Assembly: GCA_023393265.1 (NCBI GenBank)
Contig: JAEWME010000273.1
Span: 1 to 5,353 of the forward strand
DNA from: Bacteroidota bacterium
Lineage (GTDB): Bacteria; Bacteroidota; Bacteroidia; Bacteroidales; Prolixibacteraceae
Direction: 5' to 3'
DNA: 5,353 nt
Shown here in pieces: positions 1 through 4,878 of this stretch (the stretch's first letter is position 1; the number at the start of each line of letters is the position of its first letter). The notes below the pieces were generated by a model that did no database searches, was not told the origin of the DNA, and was given only the letters and a program-made list of their open reading frames with translations. Both the position numbers and the translations under genes were made by a program.

Positions 1-1
1 T

Positions 2-1351
2 GACAATGGTGCTACCCTGACCATTCAGGCCGGAACCATCATCCGTGGTACTGAAAAATCTGCCCTGATCATTCAGCGTGGTGGTAAAATCAACGCTGTT
101 GGTACAGCAGCCAGCCCAATCGTTTTCACAGCCGATCTTCCTGCCGGACTTCGCACAACCAGTAGCTGGGGTGGCGTGGTGATTTGCGGTAAAGCTACCA
201 ACAACATCGCAGGTGGCGTTGGAACTGCTGAAGGCGGTATCACCTCTCAGTATGGTGGTAACGACGACAATGACAATTCAGGTGTAATGAAATATGTACG
301 CATCGAATTCCCCGGATACGAAATTGCAACCGGTTCAGAAATAAACGGTTTGACTCTTTGCTCAGTTGGCCGTGGAACGACAATCGATCACATCCAGGTT
401 TCATATTCTGGAGACGACGCTTACGAATGGTTTGGCGGTACTGTGAATGCCAAATACCTAATCTCTTATAAAACTGAAGACGACGACTTCGACACTGACA
501 ATGGTTTCCGTGGATTGGTTCAATATGGTTTAATCCTTCGTGATCCGGAAATCGTTGACACCGACGCTGCCAACGCTTTCGAATCAGACAACGACGCTGC
601 AGGTTCAACTGCTGAACCTTTCACGCATGCTGTATTCAGCAACGTCAGTGCATTTGGCCCTGCCAAATCGGCCACCGAACCGGCGAACTTGCTTCCGAAA
701 CATGCTGATGGTTCTGCCATGCGTTTGCGCCGCAACACCCGGTTGCAGATTTATAATGCAGCTTTCCTTGGCTGGGGCAAAGGTCTCCGCCTCGAATCAG
801 ACGGCAGCCAGACTTCTGCCCAATCGGATATGCTGACAGTGAAAAACACATTGATGGCTGGTATCCGTGCCGATTATTTTGTTCAGGACCCAACAGCAAC
901 AGTGATGACTGCTGCGACAATGGAAGCATGGTATAAAGATACCGAACGCGCCAACATGGTTTATACCAATAATACAGATGTAAAAATCGCTGATCCGTTC
1001 AATTTTGAAGCACCAGATTTCCAGCCGGCGACCGACTCACCAGTTCAGAAAGCTTCTTACTGGTTTACAACAGGTGTAGAACCAATCGCTGAATCAGCTT
1101 CAGAACTGAGCGCTTATCCGAACCCATTTTCAGGAAAGACCAACCTCGAAGTTACTCTGGACCAAACATCATTCGTCCGCATTTCAGTAATTGATATGGC
1201 AGGCCGTGTGGTATCAAGACTTCAGGAAGGAACACTTACCGAAGGAAACCACAGGTTTGAATTCGATGGCTCAGCTCTTCCAAAAGGATTGTACTTTGCT
1301 AAAGTAACAACCGAAAATTCGCAGAAAACTGTGAAGATGATTTCGAAATAG
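2..1351 (+). CDS. Secreted beta-helix-like protein with T9SS type A sorting domain (5' end outside window)
   Basis: This is the C-terminal 449 residues of a large exported protein. The frame is open to the window's left edge, and the part before the GTG at 176 still reads as family-like protein (TLTIQAGTIIRG, LIIQRGGKI, SPIVFTAD), so that GTG is internal and the true start lies upstream. Residues about 1-340 are rich in Gly, Thr, Asn and Asp with short hydrophobic strands, like the parallel beta-helix proteins of Bacteroidota that carry the 'GTIIRG...GGKI.AVGTA..PI.FTAD' pattern. Acidic loops (GGNDDNDNSG, EDDDFDTDNGF, ESDNDAAG) could bind calcium; this is inference. Residues about 360-449 are a type A T9SS C-terminal domain, with AYPNPF at its start, a GLYFAKVTT strand and a KTVKMISK end. 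Such domains direct proteins through the outer membrane and are usually cleaved on attachment or release. The substrate or role is unknown. The protein ends at TAG and is followed by its own terminator. The family assignment rests on sequence pattern; the sorting domain is the most certain part. Confidence 0.9.
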   Translation, partial: DNGATLTIQAGTIIRGTEKSALIIQRGGKINAVGTAASPIVFTADLPAGLRTTSSWGGVVICGKATNNIAGGVGTAEGGITSQYGGNDDNDNSGVMKYVRIEFPGYEIATGSEINGLTLCSVGRGTTIDHIQVSYSGDDAYEWFGGTVNAKYLISYKTEDDDFDTDNGFRGLVQYGLILRDPEIVDTDAANAFESDNDAAGSTAEPFTHAVFSNVSAFGPAKSATEPANLLPKHADGSAMRLRRNTRLQIYNAAFLGWGKGLRLESDGSQTSAQSDMLTVKNTLMAGIRADYFVQDPTATVMTAATMEAWYKDTERANMVYTNNTDVKIADPFNFEAPDFQPATDSPVQKASYWFTTGVEPIAESASELSAYPNPFSGKTNLEVTLDQTSFVRISVIDMAGRVVSRLQEGTLTEGNHRFEFDGSALPKGLYFAKVTTENSQKTVKMISK

Positions 1352-1371
1352 TAAAAAAGTTAAAGAATACC

Positions 1372-1412
1372 AGAGAGCTTCATTGGCACCTTTTGCTGAT
1401 GGGGCTCTTTTT
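1372..1412 (+). terminator. Intrinsic terminator of the T9SS-cargo gene
   Basis: Bases 1372-1387 pair continuously with 1395-1410 to give a 16-bp stem containing five G-U pairs, closed by a 7-base loop (1388-1394). The run of five T (1408-1412) begins inside the last pairs of the stem. It lies 20 bases after the stop codon at 1351, as expected for a rho-independent terminator ending gene 1. The many wobble pairs mean that the mirror-image stem on the other strand would be much weaker, so it acts on the + strand only. Confidence 0.7.
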
Positions 1413-1420
1413 AAAATGAT

Positions 1421-1428
1421 TAAATTTA
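1421..1428 (+). promoter_or_regulatory. Possible weak -7 box for the MORN-repeat gene
   Basis: TAAATTTA matches seven of eight positions of the Bacteroidota -7 consensus TAnnTTTG and lies 40 bases before the ATG at 1469, just after the upstream terminator. No good -33 TTTG is seen at the usual spacing of about 20 bases; the nearest TTTG (1392-1395) is 25 bases away and inside the terminator. A small inverted repeat, TTACC (1432-1436) and GGTAA (1443-1447), would lie near the transcript's 5' end. This is a tentative call. Confidence 0.3.
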
Positions 1429-1468
1429 CCCTTACCAAAATCGGTAAAAGTTAAAAGAGAAAGACAAC

Positions 1469-1948
1469 ATGTATAAAACTGGTCTGATAATCACACTTCT
1501 TTTGTTCTTATTTTCGTTTGCCTCCAAAGCACAGGAACTGAAAGAAATAAACGGCGTTTATTATGCCGACAGTGTTGCCTACACCGGCAAATACGAGACC
1601 CATTACCCGAACGGGAAAATAAAGATGGAGATGAACCTTGAGAACGGTAAAAAAAATGGAACCGTCAATGTTTATTTCGAAAACGGGCAGTTAAACGAAG
1701 TAAGATCGTACAAGGACAACCTAATGAATGGTTCTTGGATAACTTACAACGAACAAAAAGTGCTGATTGGTCTAGCCAACTACAAAGATGGGATGAAACA
1801 CGGAACCTGGATGATCTGGGATTCAAACGGGAGCCTGTTGTATGAACTTCATTACGACATGGGCGAAAAAGTGGGAATCTGGCGCAATTTCGGCAAGAAT
1901 GGCGAGATTGTAAGCGAAAGAAACTACACAGAGACGCCGATCAAATAG
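1469..1948 (+). CDS. Exported MORN-like repeat protein (YwqK-family-like)
   Basis: The 159-residue protein starts with a signal peptide (hydrophobic core at residues 5-18, likely cleaved after SKA at 21, before QEL), so it acts in the periplasm or at the outer membrane. The rest is five repeats starting at Gly40, Gly64, Gly88, Gly112 and Gly136, exactly 24 residues apart, with the pattern G-x-W/Y/V-x-x-Y/F/W-x-x-N-G-x-L/I-x-x-E-x-x-Y. This is the MORN-variant repeat that databases often name 'YwqK family antitoxin'. Such repeats form beta-hairpin sheets that bind proteins or lipids; they have no catalytic residues. The 'antitoxin' label is not supported here because no toxin gene is adjacent and the protein is exported. 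The leader before the ATG is purine-rich (AAGAGAAAGA) without a clear Shine-Dalgarno sequence. The gene appears to stand alone, with a terminator upstream and a promoter-bearing gap downstream. Its cellular role is unknown. Confidence 0.85.
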   Translation: MYKTGLIITLLLFLFSFASKAQELKEINGVYYADSVAYTGKYETHYPNGKIKMEMNLENGKKNGTVNVYFENGQLNEVRSYKDNLMNGSWITYNEQKVLIGLANYKDGMKHGTWMIWDSNGSLLYELHYDMGEKVGIWRNFGKNGEIVSERNYTETPIK

Positions 1949-1969
1949 CATTTTGCTGATTCTTTTTTT
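1943..1969 (+). terminator. Possible weak terminator overlapping the MORN gene stop
   Basis: TAGCA (1946-1950, containing the stop codon) can pair with TGCTG (1954-1958) around a 3-base loop. After an A-A mismatch, AA (1943-1944) pairs with TT (1960-1961), and seven T follow at 1963-1969. The stem is short and AT-rich, so termination would be inefficient. It is the best candidate between this gene and the next one. Confidence 0.35.
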
Positions 1970-2047
1970 CAATCAACAGCAGTCATAAATTCATTATCTG
2001 TAATATTTTTTTAATCGATGCTTAATTCCGCTTTAACAGCTTCAGGG

Positions 2048-2055
2048 TACTTTTG
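2048..2055 (+). promoter_or_regulatory. Bacteroidota -7 promoter box for gene at 2096
   Basis: TACTTTTG is an exact match to the Bacteroidota -7 consensus TAnnTTTG. It is 40 bases before the ATG at 2096, which predicts transcription starting near 2060-2063 and a short A-rich leader (AAGGAAAAAACAAAAAAACA). The -33 region, about 20 bases upstream (CTTAATTC at 2021-2028), is AT-rich but lacks a clear TTTG, so the promoter is called mainly from its -7 box and position. Confidence 0.6.
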
Positions 2056-2095
2056 ATGTTGTAACGCACTAAGGAAAAAACAAAAAAACACAGAT

Positions 2096-2455
2096 ATGAA
2101 AAAGTTAATTTTTGCCCTACTTGTTGCTTTCGCCGCAACTTCAGCTTTTGCTGAAAAAACAGATTCGAAGGCAGACACCAAGAGCGAAGCAAACAATGAA
2201 GCTGCTATCGTTTCATTAAGCGGAAACGTTATTGACCAGATTTCAGGCGAAGCTTTGGTTGGTGTTGAAGTAAAAATCGAAGGTTCTGATGTAAAAACTT
2301 ATACCGATTTTGATGGTCATTTTGTCATCAACAATGTGAAATCGGGCGACTGTAAACTGGTCACTAGCTACACATCGTACAACAAGAACGAAAAGACCTT
2401 CAGCGTAAATTCGAAAAACAACAAGGTAAAGATTGAACTGCAAGCCTCTAAATAA
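2096..2455 (+). CDS. Small exported protein with lone carboxypeptidase-regulatory-like domain
   Basis: The 119-residue protein has a clear signal peptide (MKK, hydrophobic residues 4-18, predicted cleavage after SAFA at 19). A hydrophilic Lys/Asp/Glu/Ser/Asn linker (residues 20-36) follows. Residues 39-115 are a carboxypeptidase-regulatory-like beta-sandwich of the CarboxypepD_reg type: LSGNVIDQISGEALVGVEVKI, then the turn motif T-D-F-D-G-H-F-V-I (70-78), VKSG (81-84) and a closing strand KVKIEL (110-115). In Bacteroidota this domain usually sits at the N-terminus of TonB-dependent receptors. Here it stands alone, with no TonB box, plug or barrel, because the frame ends at TAA 2453-2455. It is likely a periplasmic or outer-membrane-associated binding module of unknown partner. 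It has its own promoter and a strong terminator, so it is probably transcribed alone. Fold is confident; function is not known. Confidence 0.88.
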   Translation: MKKLIFALLVAFAATSAFAEKTDSKADTKSEANNEAAIVSLSGNVIDQISGEALVGVEVKIEGSDVKTYTDFDGHFVINNVKSGDCKLVTSYTSYNKNEKTFSVNSKNNKVKIELQASK

Positions 2456-2492
2456 GGATTGCAATAGATACGTTCATTTATACTCAAGATCG

Positions 2493-2524
2493 AAACCTCT
2501 TCTTTAAGCCGGAAGAGGTTTTTT
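2493..2524 (+). terminator. Strong intrinsic terminator after gene at 2096-2455
   Basis: AAACCTCTTC (2493-2502) pairs perfectly over 10 bp with GAAGAGGTTT (2512-2521), with a 9-base loop, and is followed by T through 2524 and then GTTTTG. It ends the + strand gene and lies just past the stop of the convergent - strand lipoprotein gene (2538). On the - strand the same hairpin is followed by only TTTCG, so it would be a weaker terminator for that gene, which has no other visible terminator. Confidence 0.9.
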
Positions 2525-2537
2525 GTTTTGTACATGT

Positions 2538-2930
2538 TTATTGAACCACCAGTGGGATGGTAAATGAAACAGGGTATGGTTTTTTGGCCTTTGGCGATGT
2601 ATCATGAAGTTTAAACGTGAAATTATATTCGCCCCGACTAAATGTCCCGATCAGAATCGTGTCGTTTTGGTAAACGCAGGGTAGTTTCTGCGAACTATCG
2701 AACTTTTTAATGAGTTCAATCTCCTTCAATTGATGATTATAGCTCTCCAGCACGCTCCAGATGCAATCATCGAGGATTACCACCTTGATTTGATCGCTTG
2801 GTCGCGGATTTTCAGGCAAAAAAACAATACTTTCTTTAGTCAGGTTAATCGACATCGTTTCATCTTCAGACTTGGAGCAGCCAGATACGAATAGTACCAG
2901 CAACGCAATTCCTGCCATAATTTTTCTCAT
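2538..2930 (-). CDS. Unrecognised lipoprotein, convergent to the gene at 2096
   Basis: I do not recognise this 130-residue protein. The start at 2930 is chosen because it places MRKIMAG and a hydrophobic core directly before the lipobox VSGC (Cys18). An ATG further out at 2972 would add 14 residues (MLALFVYSNLKTGT) in front of the signal peptide, which is less likely. GGAAC lies just before the chosen ATG. After Cys18 comes SKSEDE, an acidic stretch like the signals that send Bacteroidota lipoproteins to the cell surface. The mature part (28-130) has alternating strand-like segments (QIKVVIL, DTILIGTF, EYNFTFKLH, VSFTIPLVV) suggesting a small beta-sandwich, and two further cysteines (56 and 85) that could form a disulfide in the periplasm or outside. 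It is transcribed alone, divergently from the lipoprotein gene at 3190. Role unknown. Confidence 0.75.
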   Translation of the reverse strand: MRKIMAGIALLVLFVSGCSKSEDETMSINLTKESIVFLPENPRPSDQIKVVILDDCIWSVLESYNHQLKEIELIKKFDSSQKLPCVYQNDTILIGTFSRGEYNFTFKLHDTSPKAKKPYPVSFTIPLVVQ

Positions 2931-2972
2931 TGTTCCGGTTTTCAGGTTAGAATAAACAAATAAAGCAAGCAT

Positions 2973-2980
2973 AAAAAGTA
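2973..2980 (-). promoter_or_regulatory. Possible weak -7 box for the - strand lipoprotein gene
   Basis: Read on the - strand, TACTTTTT matches seven of eight positions of TAnnTTTG and lies 42 bases before the ATG at 2930. A second imperfect candidate, TTTATTTG, is closer to the gene (2958-2965). Neither has a clear TTTG -33 element. An imperfect inverted repeat (2988-3021) covers the area just upstream of the first candidate. Confidence 0.3.
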
Positions 2981-2987
2981 CCGCTTT

Positions 2988-3021
2988 TGCATAAAGTTAA
3001 GAATTCCACACAACTTATGCA
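2988..3021. repeat. Imperfect inverted repeat in the divergent intergenic region
   Basis: TGCATAAAGTT (2988-2998) and AACTTATGCA (3012-3021) are reverse complements over 10 bp with a single extra A in the first arm; 13 bases separate them. It lies in the 259-base gap between the divergent lipoprotein genes, at about -20 to -55 relative to the predicted start of the - strand transcript. It could be an operator for a dimeric regulator or simply a hairpin. Apart from this repeat and the promoters, I see nothing else in 2931-3189: no RNA gene and no open frame of note. Confidence 0.5.
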
Positions 3022-3130
3022 TTGCCAATAAACATATTTTCATCTGTTCCAGAGCCTGCGACGTCACTATTGCCTGATATTCCTCACACAAAAAAAAGAT
3101 ACGCAAGTCTGAATATACGACTTTTACCGT

Positions 3131-3162
3131 ATTGAGCAGCCTGAACTAACGCCGTAGTTTTG
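3131..3162 (+). promoter_or_regulatory. Bacteroidota promoter for lipoprotein gene at 3190
   Basis: The -7 box TAGTTTTG (3155-3162) matches TAnnTTTG exactly. ATTG at 3131-3134 is a three-of-four match to the -33 TTTG, with a 20-base spacer, which is the usual spacing. Transcription would start near 3169, giving a leader of about 20 bases before the ATG at 3190 with no Shine-Dalgarno sequence. This is the best-formed promoter in the window. Confidence 0.7.
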
Positions 3163-3189
3163 AAGTAATCAAATTCAAACTAAAAGACT

Positions 3190-3924
3190 ATGGAAACAAA
3201 AAGAAAAAAATCATTAACCGCAATTCTGCTTCTGATGGCCGTTTCAGTATTTGTGTCGTGCCAGAAGGATGACGACGAACCGCAGGCACAGAAAACCTCT
3301 ACCACACCGGCCTTTGAAGGAACAGCAGGCACCTTATGGGCCGTTCGCACGGTGACAACCATCGACATGGGCGGCATTGGCATTGGCGGCGGCGACTATA
3401 CGATCGAAGTAGGCACCGGCGTGGGTGTTTTCTGGGATGGCGGAAAAAATGTAAACGTGGGAACCGTGAAAGTAAATGGCGAAACCATGTCGAACAACTC
3501 CAATTACTACATGACCACCGTATCGCAAACCCAGCCCACCGGACTCGATTTTTCAGGAGGCATTCAATGGGAAGTATCAGGAGGTAGCGGGTTTTCGGCT
3601 TTCACTCATACGGTGACAAATGCTTTCCCGTCAGCTTCAGGCTTCACCGCGGGAGAAACGCTCACTTCAGGAGAAAATTACACGATTTCTTTTACAAACG
3701 TCACAGGGGCCGACTCAATCATTTTTGTAGTGAACGACGTTGCAAAATCCGTTTCGGGAAAAACCAAATCGTACCCCTTTACCAGCGCGCAACTAAGCAC
3801 CCTGAAAAAAGGGGCGGGCGTTGTTCAGGCTGCTCCGTACAACTACAAAATTGTTAACTATGGCGGCAAAGACATCGTTTTTGGGAATGAGCTGGCCTAT
3901 TCGAAAAACATTACGATCAAATAA
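3190..3924 (+). CDS. Glycine-rich beta-sandwich lipoprotein with surface-export-like signal
   Basis: The 244-residue protein begins with a lipoprotein signal (METKRKKS, hydrophobic 9-22, Cys24 after FVS). Cys24 is followed by QKDDDE, closely matching the K-(D/E)2 type lipoprotein export signal described in Capnocytophaga, so the protein is probably exposed on the cell surface. Residues 40-130 are rich in Gly, Val, Thr and Asn with strand-like segments (GGIGIGGGDYTIEVGTG at 61-77; VFWDGG at 80-85). Residues 145-244 resemble beta-sandwich modules seen in other Bacteroidota envelope proteins, with a 'VTGADSIIFVVND' strand, 'FTSAQLSTLKKG', and 'YGGKDIVFGNE' before a final strand, ITIK. No catalytic motif is seen. 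It has its own promoter and terminator and lies divergent from another lipoprotein gene. The export signal is seen directly; surface location is inferred. Function unknown. Confidence 0.85.
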   Translation: METKRKKSLTAILLLMAVSVFVSCQKDDDEPQAQKTSTTPAFEGTAGTLWAVRTVTTIDMGGIGIGGGDYTIEVGTGVGVFWDGGKNVNVGTVKVNGETMSNNSNYYMTTVSQTQPTGLDFSGGIQWEVSGGSGFSAFTHTVTNAFPSASGFTAGETLTSGENYTISFTNVTGADSIIFVVNDVAKSVSGKTKSYPFTSAQLSTLKKGAGVVQAAPYNYKIVNYGGKDIVFGNELAYSKNITIK

Positions 3925-3960
3925 AAACATCGACCCCCAACCCCATTTTTCCACCCCAAA

Positions 3961-3992
3961 TGGCAAAACCCGGGAGTTTCCCGGCATTGCTA
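3961..3992. repeat. GC-rich hairpin after the lipoprotein gene
   Basis: CCGGGA (3970-3975) and TCCCGG (3979-3984) form a perfect 6-bp stem with a 3-base loop. Outside an internal loop, TGGCAA (3961-3966) pairs with TTGCTA (3987-3992), one pair being G-U. It is followed only by TTTT (3994-3997), so it is a poor terminator itself, but it would protect the 3' end of the upstream transcript or act as a first pause. An overlapping alternative, CCATTT (3943-3948) with AAATGG (3958-3963), competes for bases 3961-3963. Confidence 0.55.
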
Positions 3993-4017
3993 ATTTTAGG
4001 TTCTGTTAACCCACCCC

Positions 4018-4051
4018 GGACGGATTGCACCAGGCTTTCCGTCTTTTTTTT
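4018..4051 (+). terminator. Intrinsic terminator of the lipoprotein gene at 3190
   Basis: GGACGGA (4018-4024) pairs with TCCGTCT (4038-4044), the outer pair being G-U. A 2x2 internal loop then leads to GC/GC and a 5-base loop. Eight T (4044-4051) begin at the base of the stem. This is the clearest terminator in the 231-base gap 3925-4155. The gap otherwise holds a C-rich tract (3931-3956), the hairpin at 3961-3992 and the promoter of the next gene. Confidence 0.85.
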
Positions 4052-4122
4052 GTGCAAACGGGAAACCGTCGAAAAAACAGGCTGATTCATCGAAAAAAAT
4101 TCTTACCCCGAAAATTTCGCTT

Positions 4123-4130
4123 TACTTTCG
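4123..4130 (+). promoter_or_regulatory. Probable -7 box for lipoprotein-sensor kinase operon
   Basis: TACTTTCG matches seven of eight positions of TAnnTTTG and ends 25 bases before the ATG at 4156, the same layout as the promoter of the gene at 3190. The -33 region around 4099-4102 (ATTC) is weak. A small palindrome, CGAAA-A-TTTCG (4109-4119), lies between the -33 and -7 positions and could be an operator half. It would drive both the lipoprotein and the sensor gene behind it. Confidence 0.5.
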
Positions 4131-4155
4131 GTTCATCAATCTAAAACACAGGATT

Positions 4156-4872
4156 ATGAACCATCGAAAAATACTCTTCGTTGCCCTCGCGCTGATCTTC
4201 ATTTCCGGATGTTCCGACTTTGTTATGATCTGCTCACTCAACCCCTTTTTCCTGAAAAAAGATGTGGTGGTTATTCCTGAAATTGAAGGAAGCTGGACAG
4301 CCCACGCGGTTCTGCAAAAGTCGGATTCGGATTCGAAAAACATTAGTCCATGGGAAACCGTCGATACCACCTTGGTCTGGCGGATTGAACGGTTTATTTC
4401 TGTCGAAAAGCAAAAGACAAAAAAAGGAACCGACTCCACCATCTACCGGCCTCAGGATGAATACCTGATAAAGCTAACGACCGCCAACTCCGACACTGCC
4501 CACTACCAGTTTTGGCTCACATTGTTCAGGATCAATGGTGTGCTGTATGGCGATATTAGTCCGCGCGAAGTGGACGCCGTTAAAAACAGCCGCATGGTTC
4601 GCGAAAACTATTTCACCGTGCACACGCTTGCCCGCATTGAGGTGCAAAACAGTCAGCTTTTCATTTCGTGGCTCGGAAACGACTACATGCGGGAGATGAT
4701 CGAAAAGAAACGGGTGCGCATCGCTTACCGTTATGTGCCCGATGCCGGCCGGTTGCTGCTCACCGCCTCGTCGAAAGACCTCACCGACATGATTGAACGA
4801 TATGCCCACCAGGAACGATTCATCGACTGGAAAAACCAGCCTGCCATGCTGAAATTAAACCGCATAAACTAA
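4156..4872 (+). CDS. Lipoprotein of unknown function, next to a sensor kinase gene
   Basis: The 238-residue protein starts with a lipoprotein signal (MNHRK, hydrophobic 6-16, lipobox ISGC, Cys19). Cys19 is followed by SDFVMIC without an acidic run, so unlike the two other lipoproteins here it is probably kept in the periplasm. A second cysteine lies at residue 26. The start of the mature part, 'NPFFLKKDVVVIPEIEGSW' (29-47), and the later 'VHTLARIEV', 'LFISWLG', 'LLLTASSKDL' and a final helix resemble an uncharacterised lipoprotein family with a 'NPFYT.DDLV.DP.L.GTW' opening and an 'LTAS...L' segment near the end; this is recognised by pattern, not by search. The strand-rich middle with the Gly-Ser-Trp opening is lipocalin-like. 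AGGA lies just before the ATG. The stop is six bases before the sensor kinase ATG, implying one transcript. Role unknown; it may serve the adjacent sensor. Confidence 0.85.
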   Translation: MNHRKILFVALALIFISGCSDFVMICSLNPFFLKKDVVVIPEIEGSWTAHAVLQKSDSDSKNISPWETVDTTLVWRIERFISVEKQKTKKGTDSTIYRPQDEYLIKLTTANSDTAHYQFWLTLFRINGVLYGDISPREVDAVKNSRMVRENYFTVHTLARIEVQNSQLFISWLGNDYMREMIEKKRVRIAYRYVPDAGRLLLTASSKDLTDMIERYAHQERFIDWKNQPAMLKLNRIN

Positions 4873-4878
4873 AAAGCC

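Noticed and set aside
176..178. GTG at 176 as the start of the T9SS-cargo gene
   Set aside because: The frame is open without a stop back to base 2, and the residues before it continue the protein family's pattern, so it is an internal valine codon.
240..929. Open frames on the - strand and in another + frame inside the first gene
   Set aside because: They overlap a long frame with clear protein-family features, and their products are rich in Arg, His and Cys without domains, as expected for reading a coding region in the wrong frame.
1469..2455. Toxin-antitoxin pair formed by the MORN-like gene and its neighbour
   Set aside because: The neighbour is an exported carboxypeptidase-regulatory-like domain with its own promoter, not a toxin, and the MORN-like protein is itself exported.
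2931..2972. Extending the - strand lipoprotein to the ATG at 2972
   Set aside because: It would put 14 extra residues before a complete lipoprotein signal; the ATG at 2930 gives a signal peptide of normal length with the lipobox cysteine at position 18.
3180..4009. Open frames overlapping the lipoprotein gene at 3190, on both strands
   Set aside because: They are out-of-frame readings of the lipoprotein gene or of its 3' gap, with no start-site context, signal peptide or recognisable domain.
4069..4099. Direct repeat TCGAAAAAA at 4069-4077 and 4090-4098 as a regulator site or repeat array
   Set aside because: Only two short A-rich copies are present, and A-rich runs are common in these intergenic regions; no array or further spacing pattern is seen.
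4122..4809. Open frames on the - strand across the lipoprotein gene at 4156
   Set aside because: They lie antisense to a gene with a good lipoprotein signal and family-like segments, and show no domain of their own.
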